From positions 1 through 53,744 of the forward strand of contig CALMZO010000153.1 in NCBI GenBank assembly GCA_937870825.1: a stretch of 53,744 nt of DNA, read 5' to 3'. The DNA is from an uncultured Chloroflexota bacterium (GTDB lineage: Bacteria > Chloroflexota > Anaerolineae > UBA4142 > SHND01). This document shows, in pieces, positions 24,396-33,513 of the stretch. Both the position numbers and the translations under genes were made by a program. The notes below the pieces were generated by a model. It was not told the DNA's origin and searched no databases. It saw only the letters and a program-made list of their open reading frames with translations. Position 1 is the stretch's first letter, and the number at the start of each line of letters is the position of its first letter.

Positions 24396-25817
24396 TCAGC
24401 TTGTCTTGATCGCCACCATCTGGATATTGGTCATTTCTTCCATCGCAAATTTCACGCCTTCGCGTCCGAGACCGCTGTTGCGATTGCCGCCGTAGGGCAT
24501 GTGGTCGGCGCGGAAACTAGGAACGTCGTTGATGATGACGCCGCCGAAATTTAATTTTTTGATGGCTTGAAAGACGCGGTGAATGTCGCGTGTGAATACC
24601 GACGCTTGCAGTCCGAACGAGGTTTTGTCCGCCTGCTCTAGCGCGTCCTCAAACGAATCGGCTTGCAGCACGGACGCGACGGGACCAAACACTTCTTCCG
24701 CGACGACTTTCATTTCCGGTTTCGCGTCCACAATCACTGTCGGATAATACACATTGCCTTCGCGTTTGCCGCCCGTCATGATGCGCGCGCCGCCCGATGC
24801 CGCTTCATTCACCCATTCCGAAACGCGCTCGACTTCGCTTTTCGCAATCATCGGACCGACATCTACGCGTTCATCCAACGGGTCGCCCACAACCATCGCG
24901 TTTGTCGCCGCGACAAATTTTTCGGTGAATGGTTCGTACACCGCGCGTTCGCCATAAATGCGCTGCGTGCTGATGCACACTTGACCGCTGTTGTAGAACG
25001 CGCCGACGGCGGCTTTTTTCGCGACGGTTTCCAAATCGGCATCGGGCGCGACGATAATCGGCGCGGTGTTGCCGAGTTCGAGCGTCACCTTCTTGATGCC
25101 CGCGACGGACAAAATTCGTTGCCCGACAGGAACGCTGCCGGTGAACGTAATTTTTTGCACGCGCGGGTCGCGCACCAACCATTCGCCCACTTTGCTGCCG
25201 CCGCCGTTGACGAGATTGATGGCGCCGGGCGGCAAACCCGCCGCTTCCAAACATTCGCACAATTTTACAGAAGTGAGCGGAGTCGTCGCCGCCGGTTTCA
25301 ACACGAGCGAATTGCCTGCCGCGAGCGCGGGCGCAACTTTGTGCGCGACGAGATTGAGCGGAAAGTTGAATGGCGTAATCGCCGCGACGACGCCGACGGG
25401 ACGCCGCACATAGAATCCAAAATACCCTTCGCCCGATGGTACGGCATCCAGCGGAATTGTTTCCCCGTGAATGCGTTTCGCTTCTTCGCCCGCGATGGTG
25501 AAGGTGCTGATGGCGCGGTCCACTTCGAAACGCGCAAATTTTAATGCTTTGCCCGCTTCCGCCGCAATCGTTTTCGCAATTTCCTCTTTGCGTTCTTGCA
25601 ACAATTGCGCGGTGCGAAATAAAATCGCGCCGCGTCTGTGCGCGGGCATGTCTGCCATCACACGCGCCGCGCGTTCCGCCGCCGCAATCGCTTCGTCCAC
25701 TTGGTCCACGTCCGCGACGGGGAGCGTGCCAATCAATGAATCGTCGTACTTGTTATAGACCGGCGTCGTTTCGCCGCCGCCAATCCATTTGCCGTTGATG
25801 TAGAGTTTATAGTCCAC
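24396..25817 (-). CDS. NAD(P)-dependent aldehyde dehydrogenase
   Basis: A 473-residue enzyme of the aldehyde dehydrogenase superfamily. The cofactor region is VVAAITPFNFPLNLVAHKVA, the general-base Glu is in VTLELGNTAP, and the catalytic Cys is in NSGQVCISTQRIYG. The C-terminal MPYGGNRNSGLGREG is complete. This branch resembles lactaldehyde/glyceraldehyde-3-phosphate or semialdehyde dehydrogenases; the substrate is not settled. The GTG at 25817 is chosen: it follows the stop of the toxin remnant by eight bases, has GAGG upstream, and gives the usual family length; upstream codons overlap the remnant in another frame. Confidence 0.88.
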   Translation of the reverse strand: MDYKLYINGKWIGGGETTPVYNKYDDSLIGTLPVADVDQVDEAIAAAERAARVMADMPAHRRGAILFRTAQLLQERKEEIAKTIAAEAGKALKFARFEVDRAISTFTIAGEEAKRIHGETIPLDAVPSGEGYFGFYVRRPVGVVAAITPFNFPLNLVAHKVAPALAAGNSLVLKPAATTPLTSVKLCECLEAAGLPPGAINLVNGGGSKVGEWLVRDPRVQKITFTGSVPVGQRILSVAGIKKVTLELGNTAPIIVAPDADLETVAKKAAVGAFYNSGQVCISTQRIYGERAVYEPFTEKFVAATNAMVVGDPLDERVDVGPMIAKSEVERVSEWVNEAASGGARIMTGGKREGNVYYPTVIVDAKPEMKVVAEEVFGPVASVLQADSFEDALEQADKTSFGLQASVFTRDIHRVFQAIKKLNFGGVIINDVPSFRADHMPYGGNRNSGLGREGVKFAMEEMTNIQMVAIKTS

Positions 25818-25827
25818 GTTGACCTCA

Positions 25828-26114
25828 TCAGGTGATTTTATCGTACTCGCTGTGATGACCAATCCAGTACCAATAGATTGTGTCGCCGCGAAGAACGCCA
25901 AGCGCGCGATATTCCAATCCTATTCGTACAGAACAGATGGATTTTTTGGAAATAAGGAGCTTGAAGCCAAGCCCTTTGGAAATTGGATTTTGTTTCCATG
26001 CCTTGTACGCGCGCTTGGCACGCCTCTGTACATGGGTTGGCAATGCGTAATAGTTGTCCCAGAATTTAGGGAGGGTCTTTGAGCGCTCTCTTGAACCTCC
26101 ATGAAACTAGACAT
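25828..26114 (-). pseudogene. RelE/ParE-like toxin, probably frameshifted
   Basis: The last 71 codons encode a typical RelE/ParE-family toxin C-terminus: KRAYKAWKQNP, SVRIGLEYRALGVLRGDTIY and WIGHHSEYDKI. The matching N-terminal residues (KFWDNYYALPTHVQRR) are in the same frame but have no ATG or GTG, only a TTG within ALPT. A good ATG at 26114 starts in another frame (MSSFMEVQE), so one indel near 26070-26090 appears to have broken the gene. It could still be made from a weak start. It lies directly upstream of the aldehyde dehydrogenase. Confidence 0.55.
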
Positions 26115-26140
26115 TATCTATTATGAACTCACGTTACACA

Positions 26141-26230
26141 TGTCATTTCGAGAGTAACGAGAAATCTCGGTCTTGCAGCGCGAGGATTTCGTGCGAACAC
26201 AGTTCGCAACAAACGCGGCTCGAAATGACA
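26141..26230. repeat. 90-bp palindromic element (TGTCATTTCGAG ends)
   Basis: TGTCATTTCGAG (26141-26152) is perfectly inverted as CTCGAAATGACA (26219-26230). Flanking GTTAC/GTAAC extend the symmetry. Such elements are miniature, non-coding repeats. A sequence with a similar outer end (CGCAATGACA) occurs near 36150. No gene is seen in 26115-26247. Confidence 0.6.
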
Positions 26231-26247
26231 ATAGTGCGTAACATCAG

Positions 26248-26595
26248 TTATAAAGAATGTGCGTGCGTTTTCTGTTTGAATTCCTCCGGGACAATTAGGT
26301 TTCCTTCCTCATCAAATTCCATATCCATCGCTAGACCTGCGTCGGCTTCCGCAAGAGCTTGTTCTGCCATCTGAATCATTCGCTCTTGCACTTCAGGACG
26401 CGCCACAATCGCGTCCCATTTCGCTTCACTCGCCGCAATTTCTTCTTCGGTCTCTTTTTCATCAAGTTCCTCTTTGATTTGCGTTTCGATAAAACGCGCG
26501 AAATCCAGGACTTGGGCAACGCGTTCGACAGGCAGTTTGTGAAGAATCTCGACGAGGAGTTGTTCGTACTCTTGATGCGTTTTGCTTGTAAGCAT
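26248..26595 (-). CDS. Antitoxin-like acidic protein
   Basis: A 115-residue, strongly acidic protein. Residues 12-40 (VEILHKLPVERVAQVLDFAR) match the LPxExLxEVLDFxxFL helix found in DUF2281-type and other small antitoxins. A Glu-rich helical tail follows. The ATG at 26595 is chosen for the AAGGAG nine bases upstream. It would fit as partner of the broken RelE/ParE-like gene on the same strand, 134 bases downstream, though the palindromic element now separates them. DNA binding is not evident. Confidence 0.55.
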   Translation of the reverse strand: MLTSKTHQEYEQLLVEILHKLPVERVAQVLDFARFIETQIKEELDEKETEEEIAASEAKWDAIVARPEVQERMIQMAEQALAEADAGLAMDMEFDEEGNLIVPEEFKQKTHAHSL

Positions 26596-26642
26596 GGATT
26601 CTTGCTCCTTCTCTTCTGACGACGCCATTATACTCGGATTGA

Positions 26643-26680
26643 CAAAAAAAATCCCAAGTCATTTTTTTGACTTGGGATTT
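26643..26680 (-). terminator. Rho-independent terminator of the Ig-like protein gene
   Basis: AAATCCCAAGTCA (26649-26661) pairs perfectly with 26668-26680 (13 bp) and is followed on the minus strand by a T run (complement of 26643-26650). T-rich sequence on the other side makes it look usable in both directions. Confidence 0.75.
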
Positions 26681-26693
26681 TTGGGAAAGTTTT

Positions 26694-27671
26694 TTACTGC
26701 ATTGGTGCGCTTTGGCAGACGAGTTCGGTACCGCTGCTGCCGCGCATACACGCGGTAACACTCGCCAGTCCACCCGGGTACGGTTTCATGGTGACGTTGG
26801 CGTGAAAGCTGCGATTGGGGTCAATGCGCGTCGCGTTCGATTGTCCGATGGGTTGCCCCGCGCCATTATACGCAGTGACCTGGATAGTGGCGGGCGCATC
26901 TTGTCCATTCCAAAAATAATTGACGGTTACGACAAGTTGTCCTGCGTTACTGAGACCCCCGTTTTTCGCGATGCCTGTGATGGCGTTGCCGCTCGCGGGC
27001 GGAGGAGTCGGGGGTGGATTGGAAACATTGACGGTTACCTGCAACTGGGCAGTGTTACTTTGACACCACGCGGTCAGATAGTACGTGGTCGTTTGGTTGG
27101 GCGTGACATTGATGGAACCCGGCGCGGGTACTCCGGAGCCGCCTTGATTTTGTGACGAGAGTTGAACATATTGGGCATTGTTCACCGGTCCCCACGAAAG
27201 TGTACTCGTTTGCCCGGCGCGAATCGTTTGCGGACTCGCGGTAAAGCCGTTCATCTGCGGTGTCCCATTGCAGCCGGGCGTGTTGTTGACGGTGACGGTG
27301 ATTGGAATTTGTGCCTCCGCGTTGCCGCAAACACCGACGACGTACCATGTTGAAGTCTGGGTCGGATTCACTTGACGCGTGCCCGGCGTCCCGATGCCTT
27401 CGCGATGCCCGTTTGGGTGCTGCAAGTACGCGGCGTTGGCATTGCCCACCAAGCCCCAATACAACGTTGTCACTTGGCCCGCGTTGATGACGGGTGGATT
27501 GGCATAGGCGTACTGAATGGTCGGCGTGCCGCTGCAACCTTGCGTGTTCGGTGCGGCGATAACGGCGAGCGCAGCGGTTTCAATATCCGGCGCGGCGTGG
27601 ACGGCGGGCAGTGTGAAAGCACCGATGAGCAATAACCCCGCGAGCGAAAAGAGGATGAATACGTTTCTCAT
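26694..27671 (-). CDS. Secreted protein with two Ig-like repeats
   Basis: A 325-residue exported protein. A signal peptide ends at LPAVHAAP. Two homologous domains of about 85 residues follow, each beginning GCxGTP and containing an NPPVINAGQVTTLYWG or SPQTIRAGQTSTLSWG segment; this is typical of bacterial Ig-like folds. After a Pro-rich linker (NPPPTPPPASG) a third beta-sandwich-like region with two Cys ends the protein. A role in surface adhesion or ligand binding is inferred. It lies 11 bases after the solute-binding-protein gene and is probably co-transcribed with it. Confidence 0.7.
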   Translation of the reverse strand: MRNVFILFSLAGLLLIGAFTLPAVHAAPDIETAALAVIAAPNTQGCSGTPTIQYAYANPPVINAGQVTTLYWGLVGNANAAYLQHPNGHREGIGTPGTRQVNPTQTSTWYVVGVCGNAEAQIPITVTVNNTPGCNGTPQMNGFTASPQTIRAGQTSTLSWGPVNNAQYVQLSSQNQGGSGVPAPGSINVTPNQTTTYYLTAWCQSNTAQLQVTVNVSNPPPTPPPASGNAITGIAKNGGLSNAGQLVVTVNYFWNGQDAPATIQVTAYNGAGQPIGQSNATRIDPNRSFHANVTMKPYPGGLASVTACMRGSSGTELVCQSAPMQ

Positions 27672-27682
27672 TGCGGGTGTCC

Positions 27683-29620
27683 TTATTCTTTCGGATACGA
27701 TGCCGGAACTTGGGTCAGGTCAATGTCGTACTCCCAGATGGGACCAAACATGCCTGCCCATCCGGCGTCTTGGGACGACAAGTTTTTCTGGGGACCGATA
27801 ACGTACGGTTTGACCATTTGCAGGTTTTCGGGTGTGTAAAAGAAAGCGCCGGGGACATCTTGAATCAGGAGGTCTTCGGCAAGCTGATACAACACCACTG
27901 CCTTTTCAAAGTCTTCGGTCCCGTCCGCCTGCGTCAAGATTTGGTCGAGGAACAGGTTGCAGTAGCCATAGCGCGCCGAGAAGGCGCCGCATTTCCAGTA
28001 CGTCGAAAGCCAATTCTGCGGGTGCGGATAATCTTGAATCCATCGCTGTAACGAGAGCTGTGGATTTGTGCGTACATCTTTGGTCAGTGATGTAAATTCG
28101 GTCCCGGCGACAGGTTCAGGCGTAATCGGACAACCAATCACCTTGGTCAAATTTGCGGCGATGTATTCCACACGCGTTTTGTTGAGTGGGGAATCGGGAT
28201 ATGTGAATTTGACTTCGCCCAATTTCGCGCAGTCCACTTTGGGTTTGTCAGGCGTACTGTCCGCCGCGGCATAGCCATTGCTCACAAGCATGTTCACTGC
28301 CGCCGATGGGTCTGAATCGGGCACACCGGGTTCGGATGCTTGATTGCCCGGCACATCGGGCGGAATCCAACGCGTGTACGCTTTGCCGATGCCGCCCAAC
28401 TGGTCGCGAATATACCCGTTGCGGTCTAATGCTTCCGAAAACGCAATGCGTACATTCCGGTCGTCGAAGGGTTTGCGCGTGTTGTTGAACGCGAGCGCAA
28501 CCGTTTCGGCAGCGGGATAACGCAACAAATCACTGACAACGTTGGTGTTTGAAATGATGAGTGGCACTTGTTCTGCCGCCACACTCGCGTTGATGTCAAG
28601 CTCTCCGGCTTGGTACGCCGCCAGGACCGCTTCATTGTCCGGATTAAAAGTAATTTCGATGCGGTCCAATTTCGGTTTGCCGCGCCAATAATTGGGATTG
28701 CTCGCAACCACAATTTTACCCGCGCCCAATGAGGTATCGCCAACGCGCGCGGGCGCGGATTGCGTTGTCGGTGAAACGGTGTCTGTCGCCGTGACGGTTG
28801 CCGTTGCTGTCACCGTGCCGGTCGGGGTTATCTCTTCGGCGGGCTGAATGGTTTGAAAGACAAACGGACCGTTGCCGTTGTGATTCTTGGGGTCGCGCCA
28901 CCAATTTTCCGGGTCATTGGCAATTGTCTTGGGGTCAACCGGATAGGTGATGGGCATGGAGGCGATATAGAGCCAATAGGCGCTCGGGCTTGTGAACGTG
29001 ACCTGAAGGGTTGAGTCGTCGGTCGCCTTGACGCCATAATTGGCAAACGCGCTTTCAATGGTTGCGGCGGGCGCGTCGGGCGCGAGCGCGGCAAGTTCTT
29101 GCGCGCCTTTGACGTCGAACAAAAGCGAAACGTACTGCTTGCCGGTGACGCGCGGGTCAACCGCGCGGCGCAACGCGTATTCAAAATCTTTGGCGGTGAT
29201 AGGTGTGCCGTCCGCGCGTTTCAAGCCATCGCGGATATGAAACGTCATGACAAGCCCGTCATCACTCAAGTCAACAATGTCTGCTGCGCCGTCCTGCACT
29301 TGACCGTTCGCGTCAATGGTCGTGAGACCCTCGTACACGAGTGCGAGTGAACCGATTTCATTGACAAAGGACGCTTTTTGCGGGTCCAGCACATCCGGAA
29401 AAACATCTTCGCCGATACGCAAGACGTGTACTCCATTCACAGTGCTGGTTTGCGCCGCCGACGCGTGAATCGGATTGATGCCGAACACAGCTGCGGACGG
29501 CAGCACTTGCGCGGATGTTTCAAAAATGGGCATCGCCAACGCGATGAGCGCCAATGTCAGCGCGCAGGCGACCAAGCCCACGACGACGACATTCAAATTT
29601 AACTGTTGCTTTTCTTGCAC
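27683..29620 (-). CDS. Oligopeptide-type ABC solute-binding protein
   Basis: A 645-residue SBP family 5 protein (OppA/DppA type) that captures peptides or similar solutes outside the membrane. An N-terminal hydrophobic anchor (VVVVGLVACALTLALIALAM) has no clear lipobox. Family regions include LDPQKASFVNEIGSLALVYE, DGLVMTFHIRDGLKRADGTP, FEYALRRAVDPR and VRIAFSEALDRNGYI. A Thr/Val-rich stretch (TPTGTVTATATVTATDTV) of about 35 residues is inserted near residue 275, unlike canonical OppA. The GTG start at 29620 has a strong AGGAGGGA site. No permease genes are adjacent. Confidence 0.85.
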   Translation of the reverse strand: MQEKQQLNLNVVVVGLVACALTLALIALAMPIFETSAQVLPSAAVFGINPIHASAAQTSTVNGVHVLRIGEDVFPDVLDPQKASFVNEIGSLALVYEGLTTIDANGQVQDGAADIVDLSDDGLVMTFHIRDGLKRADGTPITAKDFEYALRRAVDPRVTGKQYVSLLFDVKGAQELAALAPDAPAATIESAFANYGVKATDDSTLQVTFTSPSAYWLYIASMPITYPVDPKTIANDPENWWRDPKNHNGNGPFVFQTIQPAEEITPTGTVTATATVTATDTVSPTTQSAPARVGDTSLGAGKIVVASNPNYWRGKPKLDRIEITFNPDNEAVLAAYQAGELDINASVAAEQVPLIISNTNVVSDLLRYPAAETVALAFNNTRKPFDDRNVRIAFSEALDRNGYIRDQLGGIGKAYTRWIPPDVPGNQASEPGVPDSDPSAAVNMLVSNGYAAADSTPDKPKVDCAKLGEVKFTYPDSPLNKTRVEYIAANLTKVIGCPITPEPVAGTEFTSLTKDVRTNPQLSLQRWIQDYPHPQNWLSTYWKCGAFSARYGYCNLFLDQILTQADGTEDFEKAVVLYQLAEDLLIQDVPGAFFYTPENLQMVKPYVIGPQKNLSSQDAGWAGMFGPIWEYDIDLTQVPASYPKE

Positions 29621-29726
29621 GAGATCCCTCCTTGGAGAATCATTCTTGACGGGAGCGAAAATAGCGTCGGATGCGAACGATGATACTACGAGAACGCGTG
29701 TCGGGAAAAAACCGTTCCCTATTCGA

Positions 29727-31196
29727 CTAGCGAATCATAGAACGTTCGCCCGTTCCACCGTAATTGATGAACACGGTTTTCAATTCCGTGAAAAAATTCA
29801 ATCCTTCTTCTGCCATTTCGCGTTCGCCAACTCCGGTGTTTTTGGTTCCGCCGAACGGCAGCTGCGCTTCGCCGCCAATCGTTGGTTCGTTCACATGCAC
29901 CATACCGGTTTCCACATCTTCGATGTAACGCAAAACGTTGTTGATGTCTTGCGTGAAAATAGAAGTGGTCAAGCCGTACTCGACGGCATTCGAAAATTGA
30001 ATCGCTTCGCGAATGTCTTGTGCGATGCCGACGGAAAGTACGGGACCGAACACTTCTTCGCGGAAAATTCGCATGTTCGGCGTTACGCCGTCAAAAATCG
30101 TCGGCTCGACAAAGTAACCGCCGTTCGCGCTTTTGGGTACACCCCCCCCCGTGACGAGGTGTGCGCCCTCACTCTTGGCAATCTCGATGTACGAGAGGTC
30201 GGTCTTCCATTGTTTTTCGTCAACGGCGGGACCCATGTCGGATGATTCGTCCAAGCCGGGACCCACGCGCAATTTGGACACGCGCTCGCGCAGTTGTTCG
30301 ACGAGGGAATTTTTCACTTCGGGCGCGGCAATGACACGCGAGGTGGCGGTGCAGCGTTGTCCGGTGGAACCGAACGCGCCGCCAATGATGGCCGTCGCGG
30401 CTTTGTTCAAATCCGCGTCGGGCAAAACGACCACCGCGTTTTTGCCGCCCATTTCGCACGTCACTTTTTTGTTGAGTTTCGCGGCTTGCTGATACAACGC
30501 GTTGCCCACTTCGTTCGAGCCGGTGAACGAAATCGCGCGTGTTTCGGGCGCATTCACAATCGCGCTGCCGACCGTCGAACCGGGACCGATGAGCATGTTC
30601 AACACACCCGGCGGCAAGCCCGCTTCCTCAAAAATTTCGACGAGCAGCGACGCGGTGGCGGGAGTGATTTCTGCCGGTTTGAAAACTATCGTATTCCCGG
30701 CGACGACGGCGGGCGCGATTTTCCAGACGGGCAATGCCCACGGAAAATTCCACGGCGTAATCAAACCGACCACGCCAATCGGGCGACGAATCGTGTACGT
30801 GAACGTGTCGCGCACTTCGCTCGGCATCGTCTTGCCGTGCATGCGGTACCCCTCGCCCGCAAAAAATTCCAGCAGCGAAATTCCCTTCAAGACTTCGCCG
30901 CGCGCTTCTTTCAACACTTTGCCTTCTTCGCGCGTCATCGTCCGCGCGATTTCGTCGAGGCGTGAACGCGCGATATTCACCGCGCGCCACAATACGCGTC
31001 CGCGTTCGGGACCCGGCGTATTTTTCCAATTTGGAAACGCGGCTTGCGCGGCAGCAATAGCATTTTGCGCGTCTTGGGCACCCGCTGCCGGAAATTCCGC
31101 AATGACCTCTTTCGGGTCAGCCGGATTGATATTTTTTACGAGACGGTCGGAATTGGGATGAAACCATTTTCCATTGATGTATGAACCTGTGGGCAT
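29727..31196 (-). CDS. Aldehyde dehydrogenase, 2-oxoglutarate-semialdehyde type
   Basis: A 489-residue aldehyde dehydrogenase. Cofactor region VVGLITPWNFPWALPVWKIA, general base in TCEMGGKNAV, catalytic Cys in STGQRCTATSRVI. The CTATSRV signature is typical of 2-oxoglutarate semialdehyde (2,5-dioxopentanoate) dehydrogenases. That would link it to hydroxyproline or sugar-acid breakdown, in line with the aldolase at 10478-11365, but the two are 18 kb apart. A C9 run (30142-30150) lies in the coding region. A TG-C-TATAAT extended -10 stands about 85 bases upstream on the minus strand. Confidence 0.88.
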   Translation of the reverse strand: MPTGSYINGKWFHPNSDRLVKNINPADPKEVIAEFPAAGAQDAQNAIAAAQAAFPNWKNTPGPERGRVLWRAVNIARSRLDEIARTMTREEGKVLKEARGEVLKGISLLEFFAGEGYRMHGKTMPSEVRDTFTYTIRRPIGVVGLITPWNFPWALPVWKIAPAVVAGNTIVFKPAEITPATASLLVEIFEEAGLPPGVLNMLIGPGSTVGSAIVNAPETRAISFTGSNEVGNALYQQAAKLNKKVTCEMGGKNAVVVLPDADLNKAATAIIGGAFGSTGQRCTATSRVIAAPEVKNSLVEQLRERVSKLRVGPGLDESSDMGPAVDEKQWKTDLSYIEIAKSEGAHLVTGGGVPKSANGGYFVEPTIFDGVTPNMRIFREEVFGPVLSVGIAQDIREAIQFSNAVEYGLTTSIFTQDINNVLRYIEDVETGMVHVNEPTIGGEAQLPFGGTKNTGVGEREMAEEGLNFFTELKTVFINYGGTGERSMIR

Positions 31197-31359
31197 CTTG
31201 GCTCCGGGTTTGTGATTAGAGATTCAATTGTCGAGCTGCGGAATGTTTCGCGCGGAAAATAGGTCGCGCCGCGCCCGCCATTATAGCATAACCGTTTTGC
31301 AACAGTTTCGACAACCGGCTGTGTTAGAATAACGCGGAAAATTCTTAAAGGTTGTGTGT

Positions 31360-32193
31360 ATGTCACAAGAAAAATTCTCGCACGCGGTGCGGTCTTTTAT
31401 GTTTCTCTTTGCCGCGCTGGGCATCGTCTTTATGTTCGGATTCTTTACGCAGCAGTCGTGGGCGACGATGTCGATTCCATGGGAACTGGACCGACTCGCG
31501 TCTATTTTTCTCGCGTCCATTTGTGCGGCGGTTGCATTCCCGGTTTTGTGGATTGCCCGGACGCGCGAGTACGCGGCGATTTCGGGTGGTGCGATGAATT
31601 TAGCCATTACGTTTGGAGGTTTCGCGGCGTTTGCGTTTTTGGTGTACGCGGCGAATCCGCGTCAACCTGTTTTGTTGTTTGGAATGTTTGCGGTCGTCGC
31701 TTTCATGGTGACACTTGGTTTGTTATGGTTCGGGTTGCGTCACCGATTTCGCAATGTGCAACCGACGCCGCGCGTTGTGCGTTATGCGTTTGCTTTTTTC
31801 GCCTGCGTGCTCGTACTCACGGGCGGCGCGTTGGTGTTAAAGCAGCCAAACATTTTTCCCTGGCCGTTGACACCGCAGCAATCTGTCCTGTACGGTTGGA
31901 TTTTTCTCGGCGCGTCAACGTATTTCCTGTACGGTTTTGCGCGTCCTGTGTGGGGCAACGCGCAGGGACAATTGATTGGTTTTCTCGCGTACGATTTGAT
32001 TCTGATTTTTCCGTTCTTTGCATTGCTCATGAGTAGCGAACCATTTCTGCTCTCGAACTTGATATTTTATATTGCCGTTCTCGTGTTCAGCGGCGCGCTC
32101 GCCGCGTATTATTTGTTTTTCAAACGCGAAACGCGAATTGATTTTCGCGCTGCGAACGACGCATCGCGCGCGCGGTTTGACGCTGAAAATTAG
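31360..32193 (+). CDS. Integral membrane protein of unknown function
   Basis: A 277-residue protein with about eight hydrophobic segments, for example FMFLFAALGIVFMFGFF, LASICAAVAFPVLWIA and LILIFPFFALLMSS. Loops are short and Arg-rich on the inner side. It is not recognised as a transporter or enzyme family. The ATG at 31360 has AAAGG upstream. A consensus promoter for the following leader/MFS unit starts inside its last codons. Confidence 0.6.
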   Translation: MSQEKFSHAVRSFMFLFAALGIVFMFGFFTQQSWATMSIPWELDRLASIFLASICAAVAFPVLWIARTREYAAISGGAMNLAITFGGFAAFAFLVYAANPRQPVLLFGMFAVVAFMVTLGLLWFGLRHRFRNVQPTPRVVRYAFAFFACVLVLTGGALVLKQPNIFPWPLTPQQSVLYGWIFLGASTYFLYGFARPVWGNAQGQLIGFLAYDLILIFPFFALLMSSEPFLLSNLIFYIAVLVFSGALAAYYLFFKRETRIDFRAANDASRARFDAEN

Positions 32194-32205
32194 AATTACT
32201 ATAAT
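32177..32205 (+). promoter_or_regulatory. Consensus promoter of the leader peptide/MFS unit
   Basis: TTGACG (32177-32182), a 17-base spacer and a perfect TATAAT (32200-32205). Transcription would begin at or next to the ATG at 32213. Confidence 0.7.
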
Positions 32206-32212
32206 CGCCGCC

Positions 32213-32245
32213 ATGTCCTGCGAAGTTTTTCATCCCCCCCGTTGA
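32213..32245 (+). CDS. Possible leaderless 10-residue leader peptide
   Basis: An ATG seven bases after a consensus -10 opens the frame MSCEVFHPPR followed by TGA. It contains a C7 run. It lies between a strong promoter and an RBS-masking hairpin for a membrane transporter, the arrangement used by leader peptides of inducible resistance genes. Translation is not proven and a ten-codon frame can arise by chance. Confidence 0.35.
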   Translation: MSCEVFHPPR

Positions 32246-32281
32246 GCTAGTCCCCTCGCGCAATTCAAAAACGCGCGCGCG

Positions 32282-32335
32282 CCTCCTGTTCTCTCTACTA
32301 ACGAAAGACGAACAACCAACAACCGGAGAACAGGA
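32282..32335 (+). promoter_or_regulatory. RBS-sequestering hairpin of the MFS gene
   Basis: CTCCTGTTCTC (32282-32292) is perfectly complementary to GAGAACAGGAG (32325-32335). The right arm contains the AGGAG that serves the ATG at 32344, eight bases on. The 32-base loop has a 7-bp period. Confidence 0.7.
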
Positions 32336-32343
32336 GTTTTCTC

Positions 32344-33510
32344 ATGCTTGCAAAATTGAATATCAAACCTATCACGTTCACCGTCATCGTCTTGTACGCG
32401 ATAGAACTGCTCGACGAATTGATTTATGGTCTGTACGGCGCGACCTTGCCGGTTTTAAAAGATGACCTCGCGCTGAATTATGTACAAATCGGTTTGCTCT
32501 CCACCATCCCCGGACTGGTGAGCATCGCGCTCGAACCGTTCATCGGAATTTTGGGCGACACGCGTTTTCGTCGTGCCATCGTGCGCGGTGGAATTTTGGC
32601 GACAACGTTCGCATTGGCGCTTGTTGCGTTTGGGCAAACCTACGCGATGATTCTTGTCGCGTTTTGTATCTTGTACGTCGCGTCGGGTTGTTATGTGAAC
32701 ATGGCGCAAGCGACGCTGATGGACATGAATCCCGCGCGCACGGAACACACGATGGCGCGTTGGGTTTTGGTGGGCGGCGTTGGCGTTGCGATTGCGCCGC
32801 TGCTCGTGACGATTGCGTTTGGTATTGGGTACGGCTGGCGCGAAATGTATCTCGCGTTCGCGGGCGCGGCGGGCGTGTATGTCGCGCTGGTGTGGCGCAT
32901 TGCGTTCGATTCGCACGAGGGCGCGGAGGAGGAACACATCGCGCCGCGCCAACTGCTGCGCGATTTTTTCGCGGGGTTGCGGAACAGCATGTTGCTGCGC
33001 CTGGTGCTGCTCACCGAACTCGCGGACTTGATGCTCGACAAATTGTACGAAGTGACGGGATTGTACTTTTACGATGTCGTCGGCGTGGATTTTACGCAAG
33101 CGGCGCTCGCCTCCGCGACGTTTACTTTTATCGGACTCACGGGTGAGGTTTTACTTATTCCGCTGTTGGAACGCGTGAATGGCATTCGCGTCTTGCGTCT
33201 TTCGTCGGTTGTCGTCATCGTGTTCTATATTGCGTTTCTGCTCGTGCCGTTCGTGTGGGCGAAATACGTTCTCATCGCGCTCGTGAGTTTTAGCACGGCG
33301 GGCTGGTTCGCCATTTTGCGCGGCCGCACATTTTCCACGCTGCCCGGACAATCGGGCATGGTCGTTGCGATTACGGCGTTGGGAAATCTTTCGATTTTGA
33401 TAACGCCGACGATTCTTGGCGCCATTGCCGACGCGTTCGGTTTGCAAAGCGCGATGTGGCTTTTGCTCATCGGACCCATCGCGCTGTTGATTGGATTGCC
33501 GCGTAAATAA
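32344..33510 (+). CDS. Major facilitator superfamily transporter
   Basis: A 388-residue, 12-helix transporter of the MFS. The loop between helices 2 and 3 carries a motif-A-like GILGDTRFRRAIVRGG. The central loop is EEEHIAPRQLLRDFF. The C-terminal half ends with ITPTILGAIADAFGLQSAMW. It resembles efflux-type members more than sugar importers, but the substrate is unknown. Its ribosome site is buried in a perfect 11-bp hairpin, preceded by a possible leader peptide and a consensus promoter, so its expression is probably induced at translation. Confidence 0.82.
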   Translation: MLAKLNIKPITFTVIVLYAIELLDELIYGLYGATLPVLKDDLALNYVQIGLLSTIPGLVSIALEPFIGILGDTRFRRAIVRGGILATTFALALVAFGQTYAMILVAFCILYVASGCYVNMAQATLMDMNPARTEHTMARWVLVGGVGVAIAPLLVTIAFGIGYGWREMYLAFAGAAGVYVALVWRIAFDSHEGAEEEHIAPRQLLRDFFAGLRNSMLLRLVLLTELADLMLDKLYEVTGLYFYDVVGVDFTQAALASATFTFIGLTGEVLLIPLLERVNGIRVLRLSSVVVIVFYIAFLLVPFVWAKYVLIALVSFSTAGWFAILRGRTFSTLPGQSGMVVAITALGNLSILITPTILGAIADAFGLQSAMWLLLIGPIALLIGLPRK

Positions 33511-33513
33511 TCG

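Noticed and set aside
26141..26230. Possible insertion sequence
   Set aside because: The ends are inverted repeats, but the element is only 90 bp and has no transposase; it is better described as a palindromic repeat.
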